Below, piece by piece: positions 11,216 to 19,390 of a stretch of 21,015 nucleotides of DNA (position 1 is the stretch's first letter; every line of letters starts with the position of its first letter). A program made the position numbers and the translations under genes. Origin of the DNA: a virus; IMG/VR virus record IMGVR_UViG_3300005613_000482, positions 1-21,015 of that record, one strand, 5' to 3'. The notes beneath the pieces were generated by a model. It searched no databases and had not been told where the DNA came from. It saw only the letters and a list, made by a program, of their open reading frames with translations.

Positions 11216-12859
11216 ATGGACGAAAAAGAACAGTTAGAACAATTAAAAAATGAGATTCTTGATAAATTCAACTTGAATCTTGAAGAAAAAACTAAAGGAT
11301 TCTTAAAGCCGGAAGATGCTGATAAACTAAAAGAAAGTTTCGAAAGCACAATTAAGGCATTTAACGAAGAAGGTATAAAAGAATTTAATGAAACAATTGA
11401 AAAATTAAATTCGGAACTAGTTAGTGTAAAAGAGTTTGCAGAGGAAATCAAAGAAGTTGCTCGCAAACAAGCAATCGAAATTGATGAACTTAAAGAAGTT
11501 CCTGTTGCTGAAGTGAGAAAAAATCTCTCCAAAGAAGAGCAATTAGAATTATTAGTGAAGAATGCTTTTCATTCTGAAGAATTTAAGAAATTTGAAGGAA
11601 TGGGTTTTAAGGGTGCAACTTCAAAAATGGCACTTGATAGTGATAGCAATGGCAAGATTAATCTTGTTGACGCGTCAAGTGTAAGAGATGCTGAAAAAGC
11701 TGTAATTCCTATTACGGATCATACTGGTACAGTAATGATCAGTGAAGTATCACCTATTGTTAGGGATGATAGCCCTGCTCGTAAGAAGCATATTAGAGAC
11801 TTGTTAAGTGTTAGTGGCACTTCTGCTGCTCAGATAGTTGGTGGACAAGTAACTGATTGGACTGATGCATTGACGTTAGGAGCCACTGTATTAGCAGAGA
11901 ACACTGAAGCTCCAGAGAGTGCATTTAAGTCGCAAGAGAACACCTGGGGACTTAAGCGCATTGCTAATTCATTTAGAATTTCTAAGCGTTGGTTAAAAGT
12001 TAATGGTCTTCAGTGGGTAATTGATCATGTTTTAGCCAAACTTCCTGATGCAACTTATACGGTTGAAGATTTTGAACTATTATTTGGTGACGGGTCTGGT
12101 AATCATGTTGATGGGCTTGCGAAAAATGCACAAACTTTTGATTTAACGCCTAATGTTTATGTAATTACTGATTTTTCTACAGTAGCAACATGGAATAGCG
12201 GCACTCAATCACTTATTACATTTGCCGCAGCACATGGGATTAAGAATGGAGACAGCTTGACTATTGCTAACGCAACTCATGCAGGTTATAACGCAACTCA
12301 TACAGCTGTTGAAGTAGTTAACGCTACCCAGGTAATCATAGACGTTGCTTATGTTGCTGAAGCTGCTGGCTTAGTTGCTGCCTGGACTGGTTCGAGCCAA
12401 TCAATATTCTATCACGCGATAGACAACGCGCAAGAGTATGACGTTCTTGCTGTTGTTGAAGCATTATTGGAGGCTGGCGAATATTCAGTTAATGGCCATG
12501 TGGTTAATCCGCAGCAAGCTATTCAAATGGGATTGCTTAAGGCTACTGACGCTAATTATCTAAACATTCAGAAAGATGGGAACGGTAGAGTGATTGGAGT
12601 TAATGGGCTTCCGATAGCTACTACTACTGCAATGCCTGCTGGTAAGTTTATTAGTGGGGACTTTTCCAGAAATGGAGCTGAATTAAAAGAATTTACACCT
12701 TTCAACATTCAATTTGTTGAGGACGTTGATACTGTTAAGAAAAATGAAATAGTATTAGTTGTAGAAGAAGAAATAATTTTTCCAATCTACAATCCTTACT
12801 GGTTCGTTTATGGCAAATTTGCCGATGCTAAAACTGAGTTGGAAACTCCAGCTTCGTAA
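11216..12859 (+). CDS. Major capsid protein, HK97 fold with inserted domain
   Basis: The protein has 547 residues and forms the head shell. Residues 1-115 are a Glu/Lys-rich coiled coil, the delta-domain scaffold normally removed by the prohead protease. Residues 170-300 carry the family pattern: the strand region before WGLKRIANSFRISKRWL (244-260) and LLFGDGSGNHVDGL (288-301). The helix EYDVLAVVEALLEAG (407-421), VVNPQQAIQMGLLK (429-442) and the C-terminal strands to FPIYNPYWFVYGKF follow. Between them residues 312-397 form an extra beta-rich stretch (ITFAAAHGIKNGDSLTIANA and onward) absent from the minimal HK97 fold. Its sequence resembles small Ig-like modules of phage surface proteins. 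The length exceeds the usual 385-420, consistent with this insert plus the long delta domain. Confidence 0.92.
   Translation: MDEKEQLEQLKNEILDKFNLNLEEKTKGFLKPEDADKLKESFESTIKAFNEEGIKEFNETIEKLNSELVSVKEFAEEIKEVARKQAIEIDELKEVPVAEVRKNLSKEEQLELLVKNAFHSEEFKKFEGMGFKGATSKMALDSDSNGKINLVDASSVRDAEKAVIPITDHTGTVMISEVSPIVRDDSPARKKHIRDLLSVSGTSAAQIVGGQVTDWTDALTLGATVLAENTEAPESAFKSQENTWGLKRIANSFRISKRWLKVNGLQWVIDHVLAKLPDATYTVEDFELLFGDGSGNHVDGLAKNAQTFDLTPNVYVITDFSTVATWNSGTQSLITFAAAHGIKNGDSLTIANATHAGYNATHTAVEVVNATQVIIDVAYVAEAAGLVAAWTGSSQSIFYHAIDNAQEYDVLAVVEALLEAGEYSVNGHVVNPQQAIQMGLLKATDANYLNIQKDGNGRVIGVNGLPIATTTAMPAGKFISGDFSRNGAELKEFTPFNIQFVEDVDTVKKNEIVLVVEEEIIFPIYNPYWFVYGKFADAKTELETPAS
12268..12309 (+). repeat. 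21-bp tandem repeat inside the capsid gene
   Basis: TAACGCAACTCAT occurs at 12268-12280 and 12289-12301, giving two units of 21 bases that encode NATHAGY and NATHTAV. A third NAT follows (residues 369-371). The repeat lies in the inserted capsid domain and keeps frame. Confidence 0.75.
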
Positions 12860-12866
12860 TATTATC

Positions 12867-12890
12867 AAGCCCCCATTGATTTGGGGGCTT
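12867..12890. terminator. Strong hairpin after the capsid gene
   Basis: AAGCCCCC (12867-12874) pairs perfectly with GGGGGCTT (12883-12890) around an eight-base loop. The plus-strand continuation is AATTAAAAAAA, so there is no proper T tract; on the minus strand the T run precedes the stem. It may be a weak terminator, or an mRNA-protecting hairpin that lifts capsid yield over downstream genes. Confidence 0.65.
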
Positions 12891-12902
12891 AATTAAAAAA
12901 AC

Positions 12903-13523
12903 ATGAAGGTAATAAATTCTAAAATAATCGAAGGCGAAAATCTGGAATTAAATTTATACAGATACTGCTTGGATTTGATGCCAAAGGGTTCATTACATGA
13001 TACTGGATGTGGGGAAGGAGACTATTCATTTATAGCAAACGAAAAAGGATTTAAGGTTACTGCTTCGGATGCCAGATTGGACAGAATTCCTAAAGAAGAA
13101 TTTAAATCAAAAGGTATAGTTTTTCAGCATTCGATAATTGAAACATTGGGGTTTAATCAAGATATAGTGTTACTATCAGGGATTTTTTACCATTTGGATG
13201 TATCTCAACAAGTCGTAGTACTCGATAATATTAGAAGGTCGAAAGCAAAAAGAATAATTCTAAACACACATTTTTATAATGAAAGTTGTAATGATGATTT
13301 TCCGAATAGATTTATACCCACAAACAAGAAATATTTCAGCGGAGCAATTTACATTGAAGGATCTAATTTAATAAATCGAACAATGGCAGCTATGCATAAT
13401 TATTATAGTTTCTGGCATGATTTGAAAAGTTTAGAAGAATTATTTCAATCTCACGAAATGGATATAGTGATGATTGATCCATTATTAACAAAAAATAGAG
13501 CATTTTTTATAGCAGAATGGTAG
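12903..13523 (+). CDS. Class I SAM-dependent methyltransferase
   Basis: The protein has 206 residues with the Rossmann-type methyltransferase layout: motif I DTGCGEGDYS (33-42) for SAM binding, an acidic residue at the end of strand 2 (Asp56 in TASDAR) for the ribose, and a strand-4 region with LLSGIFYHL (90-98). No DNA-methyltransferase DPPY or NPPY motif is present. The FYHL form is closer to small-molecule, sugar or protein O- or N-methyltransferases. It starts 13 bases after the capsid hairpin and overlaps the glycosyltransferase gene by seven bases, so a role in modifying a glycan or virion protein is a fair inference. The substrate is unknown. Confidence 0.82.
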   Translation: MKVINSKIIEGENLELNLYRYCLDLMPKGSLHDTGCGEGDYSFIANEKGFKVTASDARLDRIPKEEFKSKGIVFQHSIIETLGFNQDIVLLSGIFYHLDVSQQVVVLDNIRRSKAKRIILNTHFYNESCNDDFPNRFIPTNKKYFSGAIYIEGSNLINRTMAAMHNYYSFWHDLKSLEELFQSHEMDIVMIDPLLTKNRAFFIAEW

Positions 13524-15118
13524 TAAATAGTTACAATGTTGAGTTTGGATATGAATTAATAAGTGCATTACCTTATGCTTATTATCTTCATTCAATTGGT
13601 CAGCTCGAAAAAACAATTTCAGGCAACGACACTGAATGTTTATACTATTTTTCGCCAAAACACGAAATAAACAAGGAAGTAAGAAGTTGGTATAATACGC
13701 CCAAGGCTGTTAAAATTCCAAATATTGATATCCATAAACCATATTTAAACAAGGAACAGTTTTTAGCGCCACCTCTAAAAAAACATTACGCTAATAAGCG
13801 TTTCAAATTCAAAAAAGAAACTATAGTTATATGCAATAGGCACAATATCGAGTGGGGCAAAAAACCAATTAATTATTTCAACTTGACGGTTTTACGTGAA
13901 ATGTTTAAGCTATTACAAGGTAATTACCAAATTGTATATATAAATATAGATGGGATTCCTGAATTATATGATAATGCACCTCCTATTAAGCTAGGAGATT
14001 ATGAATTGCTAAAAAAATATCCAGGTGTAATAAATATACATGATTTGCACAGAAAAAATAAAGATCTCTCATTCAATGAATTGCAATTAATGATTTTTGC
14101 TAATTGTAGTAAATTTATTACAATGAACGGTGGGCACTCTATTTTAGCAAGTTATTTTGGAGGCGACAATATAATTATGAGCAAACATGGTACCCCTGAG
14201 ACAAGGGAAATCAATCCAGCAATTAATTCATTCTATCGATGGTACAATGAATTTGGCGGATCTAGAATAAGACATGTTGTAAATGAAAATAAATTAATAG
14301 AAGCGATTAGAACACAATGGATTGAAAAAGAACCTGTAATTAATATTTTGGTAAGAACATCAGGAAGAGTTAATTATTTCAAAAGATGCATCGAATCAAT
14401 AAGGAGACAAACATATACAAATGTAAATGTATTTTGCTGCATTGATTTTTGTGATGTTAAAAGCAAATATGATTACACTGTAAAGTATCCTGTGTATACA
14501 ATAGCTGTGAAAAAGTATACTCATGTGGATGATGCGCCAAAAAAAGAAATGTACGGGAAGAAATTTCCATACAACTTATATTTTAATACACTTCATGAGA
14601 AGGTAAAGGAAGGGGTTATAATGTATCTTGACGATGATGATATATTGCATTCACCTGACACGTTAAAAATGATTGCAAGGGAATTTAAAAGGGGGGGAGA
14701 CCTTGTTTTTTGGAAAGTTAAAAGTGGCGAAAGGGTCATTCCCAGTAAAAAGAATTTCGGCAAAGCACCTGTATGTTGTGATATATCAGGAATTGGATTC
14801 GCTTTTAATAGCAAATATAAAAAATATGCAGAGTGGGAACCATACAAACGAGGTGACTACAGAATTGCAACAAAATTATACAATAAGATAAAAAAAATAA
14901 AATTCATTGATGCGATATTAACTAGTACCCAAAATGGGCAACATAGTGGAAGCAACTCTGATTATAAATTTCCGATTAGTGTAAATTCAGGCGATTGGTA
15001 TATAAGAAGTGATGGGAAATATTGGTTTGGAGACTCAAGCGTAGTAAAGAAAAGAATTGCATCAGGTGAAATGAGAAAAGTTAAAATTGAAGATGTACCA
15101 GAAGAATTTAAAAAGTAA
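13517..15118 (+). CDS. Two-domain glycosyltransferase
   Basis: The protein has 533 residues. The C-terminal domain (about 274-480) is a family 2 GT-A glycosyltransferase: INILVRTSGRVNYFKRCIES (275-294), the RQTY turn (297-300), and YLDDDDILHSPD (370-381) with the metal- and nucleotide-sugar-binding DDDD at 372-375; RGDYRI (445-450) may supply the catalytic base. The N-terminal domain (1-265) has a different pattern, beginning VEFGYELISALPYAYYL (8-24) and with ITMNGGHSILASYFGG (201-216), which recalls GT-B-like transferases. It could thus add two sugars in turn. No membrane segment is present. It overlaps the methyltransferase gene, and fibre genes follow. The target could be the capsid, the fibre or a host glycan. 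Confidence 0.82.
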   Translation: MVVNSYNVEFGYELISALPYAYYLHSIGQLEKTISGNDTECLYYFSPKHEINKEVRSWYNTPKAVKIPNIDIHKPYLNKEQFLAPPLKKHYANKRFKFKKETIVICNRHNIEWGKKPINYFNLTVLREMFKLLQGNYQIVYINIDGIPELYDNAPPIKLGDYELLKKYPGVINIHDLHRKNKDLSFNELQLMIFANCSKFITMNGGHSILASYFGGDNIIMSKHGTPETREINPAINSFYRWYNEFGGSRIRHVVNENKLIEAIRTQWIEKEPVINILVRTSGRVNYFKRCIESIRRQTYTNVNVFCCIDFCDVKSKYDYTVKYPVYTIAVKKYTHVDDAPKKEMYGKKFPYNLYFNTLHEKVKEGVIMYLDDDDILHSPDTLKMIAREFKRGGDLVFWKVKSGERVIPSKKNFGKAPVCCDISGIGFAFNSKYKKYAEWEPYKRGDYRIATKLYNKIKKIKFIDAILTSTQNGQHSGSNSDYKFPISVNSGDWYIRSDGKYWFGDSSVVKKRIASGEMRKVKIEDVPEEFKK

Positions 15119-15121
15119 ATT

Positions 15122-15268
15122 ATGAAAATGACAATTGAAGGAAAAGAAAAATTAGTAAAGAAACTTAGAAAAGAATTGAGATACCGATTACGAAATGATG
15201 GGATTACAATGAAAGAAGTTGAAGAGGAGGCGCCAAAAAAGAAAAGAAGGAGAAAGGCTGATAAATGA
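15122..15268 (+). CDS. Small basic hypothetical protein (48 aa)
   Basis: The frame runs from ATG 15122 to TGA 15266-15268 and encodes 48 residues: a Lys/Arg-rich helix, an acidic stretch (KEVEEEAPK) and a strongly basic tail (KKKRRRKADK). It starts three bases after the glycosyltransferase stop and overlaps the next gene by four bases (ATGA at 15265). The double linkage makes it likely to be real. The basic tail could bind nucleic acid or the capsid interior, but this is only a guess from charge. Confidence 0.5.
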   Translation: MKMTIEGKEKLVKKLRKELRYRLRNDGITMKEVEEEAPKKKRRRKADK

Positions 15269-15450
15269 GATTTCATTTCATAGAATTAACAAATGGACAA
15301 GTTGTAGAAACTATGTTTGAGGCAGGTGAAAATTCGCAGCAAAAAACAACATTTACCGGATTTGATTTTAAAAGTTTAACAAATGGTAAAATTTCAAAAA
15401 AAATTGCATTTGTTGACGAAAATGGAGATCAAATAAAATTATTCATGTAG
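15265..15450 (+). CDS. Small protein of two tandem fibre-type modules (61 aa)
   Basis: The protein has 61 residues made almost entirely of two copies of one module: residues 3-30 start FHFIELTNGQVV and residues 33-60 start FDFKSLTNGKIS, the second continuing IAFVDENGDQIKLF. The same module forms residues 4-31 of the fibre-like protein encoded three bases downstream. It is probably a virion component or an adaptor that shares an attachment site or assembly partner with the fibre, which is inference from the shared module. The pattern suggests a small beta-strand pair with an NG turn. No family name is known to me. Confidence 0.65.
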   Translation: MRFHFIELTNGQVVETMFEAGENSQQKTTFTGFDFKSLTNGKISKKIAFVDENGDQIKLFM

Positions 15451-15453
15451 CAA

Positions 15454-17007
15454 ATGGACAAATTCGAATTTATAGAGTTAACAAACGGCAAACGGGTACA
15501 AGCTATTGCACTTGTTGATGCTAATGGTAATCAAATTACAACAGCATCATTTATTGGTGGGTCTGTTGCTGATTACTCATCATTGCCAGCAGCAGCGGAT
15601 CACGTAGGCGAAGTATGGTACTGCCAGGCAGGCAGTGGTGGATTGCTTTCAGTTGTTGGCTCTTATAAATATCCTAAAGGATTCTATTCGCCAAACGCGC
15701 TAAGTGCGTGGGAACTAGTGCCAATGAATGTTAAAGTTGCAGAAGATTCGACGACTATTATTAATATACAAAATTGGAGTGAGTTTGTTGCTTACTCATT
15801 TGAAATTAACGAAGGCGATAGAATAGTTTATAATAAAGTTATTTACGAAAATTTAACATCAGCATTAAGTGCGACTAATCCAAGTTTGGATACAACAAAT
15901 TGGAGACCGATATTAGATATTGAAGACGGCACCGCCGCTGGCCAGATGATATTTTGGGACGGCACCAAATGGGCGCGAACTGAAATAACGGAAATCTACT
16001 GGGACGACACCGATAAGAGGTTGGCATTAGGAACTTCAGATACTAACATAAGTATAGGCAATCAATCCCGAGGTGTTGTAGTAAAAGCTTTATTAACATC
16101 TGAAATTATAGCTTACGGAGCAGAACTTTATTCTAACACGTCACAATTATCGCCTGTTTTTTTGTCAGCGAGAGGACGCGGAACATCTGACACTCCTGTT
16201 ATCGTGCAGAATGGGGACGATTTGGGACGCTGGGTAGGTGCCGGATTTGATGGCACTAATTATGCGCAATCAACTTATATATTGTTTGAAGTTGATGGGA
16301 CTCCGGGGACAAATGATATGCCTGGTAGAATTAGGTTTGGTACAACCCCGGATGGGGCACAAATTCCAGTAGAGCGTATGAGAGTTGAAAGTAATGGACA
16401 CACCAGAATTGGAGACATTACAGGCGGAAATTATACAGAAACTGAAGCGGATGGTACTGTTAAATTTGAGGGGAATGCTACGGTTTGGGATGATGCAAAC
16501 GTAGGAGCTTATAATTTACAAGCACCTGCTGGTTTACAACCAGATATAGATGAGTTTAAAGACAAAAATGGTGTTGATACGGGCATTGCCACTTATGCAG
16601 TTGATACGGGGGAAGAATTAAGTGGGAGTATTGAAATTCCACATTCATATAAAGAAGGATCAGACATAACATTTCATGTCCATTGGCAAGGTATAATTGC
16701 GCCAACTGGTACTGATAATGTCCAATTCCAATTAAATTACACGGCTGCATCAGCTATTGTCGGTACTACATTAGACCCTGTAACCACAATTGTGGTAGAG
16801 ACTGGAATAGATACACAATATGGAGTTTATAGATCAGATTTTCCAACAATAACAGGTACTAATTTCAAAATAGGAGATCAGTTTTTGTTTACACTCGGCA
16901 GAATAGCAGCTAATACAAATGAATACGCAGGAGATGCATTGTTAGCAACTGTGGGATTTCATTACGAAGCTGACACAGTAGGTTCACGGCAAATAACAGT
17001 AAAATGA
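15454..17007 (+). CDS. Fibre-like virion protein, probably head or tail fibre
   Basis: The protein has 517 residues, Gly, Thr and Asn-rich, mainly beta. Residues 4-31 are the short module shared with the preceding protein. Residues 41-90 (YSSLPAAADHVGEVWYC and onward) resemble a module frequent in Bacteroidetes phage fibres. Residues 108-152 (GDRIVYNKVIYENL and the Pro-x-x-x-x-x-x-W end) fit a small carbohydrate-binding-module pattern. Residues 200-330 look repetitive and beta-rich. Residues about 335-517, with VWDD and HSYKEGSDITFHVHW (395-409), match a C-terminal domain common in phage structural proteins of unknown role. A location between capsid and connector genes favours a head fibre; receptor binding is likely. 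It overlaps the connector gene by four bases. Confidence 0.75.
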   Translation: MDKFEFIELTNGKRVQAIALVDANGNQITTASFIGGSVADYSSLPAAADHVGEVWYCQAGSGGLLSVVGSYKYPKGFYSPNALSAWELVPMNVKVAEDSTTIINIQNWSEFVAYSFEINEGDRIVYNKVIYENLTSALSATNPSLDTTNWRPILDIEDGTAAGQMIFWDGTKWARTEITEIYWDDTDKRLALGTSDTNISIGNQSRGVVVKALLTSEIIAYGAELYSNTSQLSPVFLSARGRGTSDTPVIVQNGDDLGRWVGAGFDGTNYAQSTYILFEVDGTPGTNDMPGRIRFGTTPDGAQIPVERMRVESNGHTRIGDITGGNYTETEADGTVKFEGNATVWDDANVGAYNLQAPAGLQPDIDEFKDKNGVDTGIATYAVDTGEELSGSIEIPHSYKEGSDITFHVHWQGIIAPTGTDNVQFQLNYTAASAIVGTTLDPVTTIVVETGIDTQYGVYRSDFPTITGTNFKIGDQFLFTLGRIAANTNEYAGDALLATVGFHYEADTVGSRQITVK

Positions 17008-17525
17008 GTATAATTGATGATACATATTTTATAGGAGAGATAAGTCTCCCAACGGATAATACAAATAGGCTTAACAAATTGCAGGTTTATATTAATAGTT
17101 CTCAGAAAAAGTATTTAAAATCAGTTTTGGGCTACGAGCTATATAAATTATTCATAGCAGAATTACCAGTGCCAACAAGTCAAAGATTTATAGACATCCT
17201 TGAAGGAGCCGATTTTACGAATGAGACTACGGACCTTTTAGATAGATGGGATGGGCTTTCAAATATTGAGCTTGAAAGTATGCTTGCCTATTTTGCTTAT
17301 TTTGAATATACAGAAGGTGTTTATATCGCAGAAACATCTAACGGAACAACATCTAATTTATTTGAAAATTCAGACAGGGTGGTTCCTATTCCAAAACAAG
17401 TAAATGCATATAATTTGGGAGTGAAACATTACAATAAGCTTTATGATTTTTTAAAAGCAAATGAAGATGATTATCCAGAGTGGGAATTTACAGAATTAGA
17501 AAAAGTTAATTTTTTAAATATATGA
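17004..17525 (+). CDS. Head-tail connector candidate (173 aa)
   Basis: The protein has 173 residues, mostly helical, with an internal region (FIGEISLPT, then NSSQKKYLKSVLGYELY) typical of a group of Bacteroidetes phage proteins that take the place of the gp6-like connector. Such proteins form a ring between portal and tail. The assignment is from overall pattern and gene order, directly ahead of a tail completion candidate and the tail tube candidate. It overlaps the fibre gene (ATGA, 17004) and the next gene (ATGA, 17522), so translation is coupled. An alternative is another head completion protein. Confidence 0.6.
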   Translation: MSIIDDTYFIGEISLPTDNTNRLNKLQVYINSSQKKYLKSVLGYELYKLFIAELPVPTSQRFIDILEGADFTNETTDLLDRWDGLSNIELESMLAYFAYFEYTEGVYIAETSNGTTSNLFENSDRVVPIPKQVNAYNLGVKHYNKLYDFLKANEDDYPEWEFTELEKVNFLNI

Positions 17526-18220
17526 GGCCAGAAATTATTTTTCAAAATATAAGAGATTTAATGGTGTTTGGTTCTGCGATGACAACTAGTGAGTTGTCAG
17601 GAGTAACTACATGCACTACGGATAACATATATACGTTGGAAGATGGGATGTTAGTGGAAATTCAAAATAAAGTTTTCCCAGTCAGTAACATAACAAGAAC
17701 AGGTGTTGCTGAATGGACATTTGAAATAACAGCAACTGGAATCACAGCTATAAGCTGGGAATTAGCATTGTACTATCTTCCTGGTAGAGCACTTGAAATT
17801 AACAACGTTCAAAAAGATAAGAAGGAAGATCCTTCAAATAAAAATAAACGATTTCCTTTAATGTGGTTATTAACTGGAATGGAAAAAAATGAAAACTTTG
17901 AAGAACCTGTTGCTTATGAGTCTAACGTAATAATTGCGTTTGTTTATATAAGCGAAGATAATTTGCGAACGCAAAAAAGAATAGACGATAAGTACGAACC
18001 AATATTAGATCCATTGGTCGAACTTTTTAAAAATACAATAAAAAAATCACCGGGCAGTAGATATTTTTCGCTGCCTTACGGTGAGACATTGGATATAACA
18101 ACAACAGATAAATTTAAGTATGGTTCTATTGACGGAAATAAGAATATATTCGTCGACATTGCGGATGCAATTGAATTAAACATGAATTTAAAATTTTTCG
18201 AAACAATAACTTGTAATTAA
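17522..18220 (+). CDS. Probable head-tail joining or tail completion protein (232 aa)
   Basis: The protein has 232 residues. The N-terminal 110 are beta-rich (about residues 20-90, Thr-rich, with a YTLEDGMLVEIQN strand pair). The C-terminal half is alpha/beta, with EPVAYESNVIIAFVYISED (124-142) and a helix at about 155-170. No catalytic motif is visible. In this type of gene order the slot between connector and tail tube holds the head closure or tail terminator protein, which caps the tail tube and binds the head. The assignment is positional. The stop precedes the tail tube start by 18 bases containing an A-rich leader. Confidence 0.55.
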   Translation: MRPEIIFQNIRDLMVFGSAMTTSELSGVTTCTTDNIYTLEDGMLVEIQNKVFPVSNITRTGVAEWTFEITATGITAISWELALYYLPGRALEINNVQKDKKEDPSNKNKRFPLMWLLTGMEKNENFEEPVAYESNVIIAFVYISEDNLRTQKRIDDKYEPILDPLVELFKNTIKKSPGSRYFSLPYGETLDITTTDKFKYGSIDGNKNIFVDIADAIELNMNLKFFETITCN

Positions 18221-18226
18221 TAATTA

Positions 18227-18238
18227 AAATTAAATAAA
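18227..18238 (+). promoter_or_regulatory. A-rich translation leader of the tail tube gene
   Basis: AAATTAAATA at 18227-18236 is identical to the ten bases before the capsid start (11203-11212) and stands two bases from the ATG. It is the likely initiation leader for an abundant protein. Confidence 0.4.
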
Positions 18239-19126
18239 ATGGCTTATAACGAATTAACTTGTGGTACTAACGCCGGTAACACTGGGTTGCAAAATTGCAA
18301 TGAGAATTTTGGTCAATGGGAAAATTTCCTTTTGGTAAATCAAGGATTCGAAATTGATACCCAGGCTAACGCGCTCTTAGAAGCCACTTACACGGCTGCT
18401 ATAAATGCAGCAAAAGCAACTAGAATGTACCCTCTTTTTGAAAATTTCAATGTAGAAATTGACCAAGAAGAGAGAGTGGCAGAAGAAGGTATGGCAGGAA
18501 AAACAGAAACTGTTCGCGAAGGAAAAGATCGTGCAACGTTTATATTCAAAAACATTCCTTTTTATAACCATAAGGAATTGAGGAAACATAATGATCGGAC
18601 TGGATTAGCGGTGTATATCATAACCTCACAAGGGTATATCCTTGGCAGATCTGTTGATGGTACTAAATTTTTACCATTATCACTTTCTGATTTTTACGCT
18701 GGAAAGAGAAATATCTCTGATGGCAGCAATATCGACAGAAGTAACGTACTTATTGAATTTGCAGATGCAAAACAATGGAATGATTATGGTGTTTATGTAA
18801 AACCAACCGCTTTTGATCCGCTATTACTAGAAGGAATTAAGGATGTATCTATTTCTGGAGTGCTTGGCGCAACTAGTGAAACCGTAACCGTACAAGGGGC
18901 CTCTGATGGGGTTGGAGTAGTTGGTTTAGTAGCAGCAAATTTCAATCTTTATGATGATGCTGCACCTACCGTTCCAATTGCAGTTGTGGTTGCAGCTGAT
19001 AATTTAGATGGAACTTATGATTTGACACACGCAAGTATTTCAGGAGCTCATACTATGACACTATTTGATCAACCAATAGGAACTTCGGGTTATGAAGCTA
19101 TAGACGAAATTAATACAAGTGTATAA
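18239..19126 (+). CDS. Probable major tail (tube) protein with Ig-like domain
   Basis: The protein has 295 residues. The N-terminal part (1-195) has the beta-rich pattern with one main helix (EATYTAAINAAKATRMY, 48-64) expected of a tail tube subunit, and begins with a CGTNAGNTGLQNC segment (Cys8, Cys20) that could form a disulfide or a tight loop. Residues 200-280 (DVSISGVLGATSETVTVQG and onward, ending TMTLFDQP) read as a separate Ig-like domain displayed on the tube surface, as seen on some siphovirus tube proteins. A strong leader before it and a hairpin terminator after it suit a highly expressed gene. The identity rests on gene order and fold pattern. Confidence 0.7.
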   Translation: MAYNELTCGTNAGNTGLQNCNENFGQWENFLLVNQGFEIDTQANALLEATYTAAINAAKATRMYPLFENFNVEIDQEERVAEEGMAGKTETVREGKDRATFIFKNIPFYNHKELRKHNDRTGLAVYIITSQGYILGRSVDGTKFLPLSLSDFYAGKRNISDGSNIDRSNVLIEFADAKQWNDYGVYVKPTAFDPLLLEGIKDVSISGVLGATSETVTVQGASDGVGVVGLVAANFNLYDDAAPTVPIAVVVAADNLDGTYDLTHASISGAHTMTLFDQPIGTSGYEAIDEINTSV

Positions 19127-19141
19127 TTTCATATTACTAAC

Positions 19142-19181
19142 AAAAGGGGGGTGGCAAATTGCCTCTACCCTTTAAAATTTT
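19142..19181 (+). terminator. Probable terminator after the tail tube gene
   Basis: GGGTGGC (19149-19155) pairs with GCC (19161-19163) and ACCC (19167-19170) with a three-base TCT bulge and an AAATT loop, flanked by A and T runs and followed by TTTAAAATTTT. The fold is read by eye. It suits partial termination after an abundant protein, as tail genes continue downstream. Confidence 0.6.
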
Positions 19182-19187
19182 AAAGAC

Positions 19188-19370
19188 ATGTCAGATTTTA
19201 TAAAAGTGAAAAATAAATGGTATTATTTACCATCATTGACAAAAGAAGATAAGGTAAAGCTTGGAATAATTGACAAAGAGATAATAAAAGAAATAAAAGA
19301 AACGCCTTTGGAAATAAAAAACGAGCCTTGCAAAAAAAAGAAAAAGCAAAATAAAGAAGTTAGCGAATGA
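19188..19370 (+). CDS. Small Lys-rich protein (60 aa)
   Basis: The protein has 60 residues. Residues 1-30 look folded (KVKNKWYYLPSLTKEDKVKL), and the rest is a Lys/Glu-rich tail with CKKKKKQNK. It sits between the tail tube candidate and the tail-region genes, beginning just after a probable terminator. It has no signal or membrane segment. In many phages small proteins in this slot assist tail assembly, but nothing in the sequence shows that here. Confidence 0.55.
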   Translation: MSDFIKVKNKWYYLPSLTKEDKVKLGIIDKEIIKEIKETPLEIKNEPCKKKKKQNKEVSE

Positions 19371-19390
19371 ATTAAACCCTCTCTCTGATT

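Noticed and set aside
12268-12309. CRISPR-like or attachment-site repeat
   Set aside because: There are only two units of 21 bases, in frame within a coding region, with no spacers. It is a protein-level repeat.
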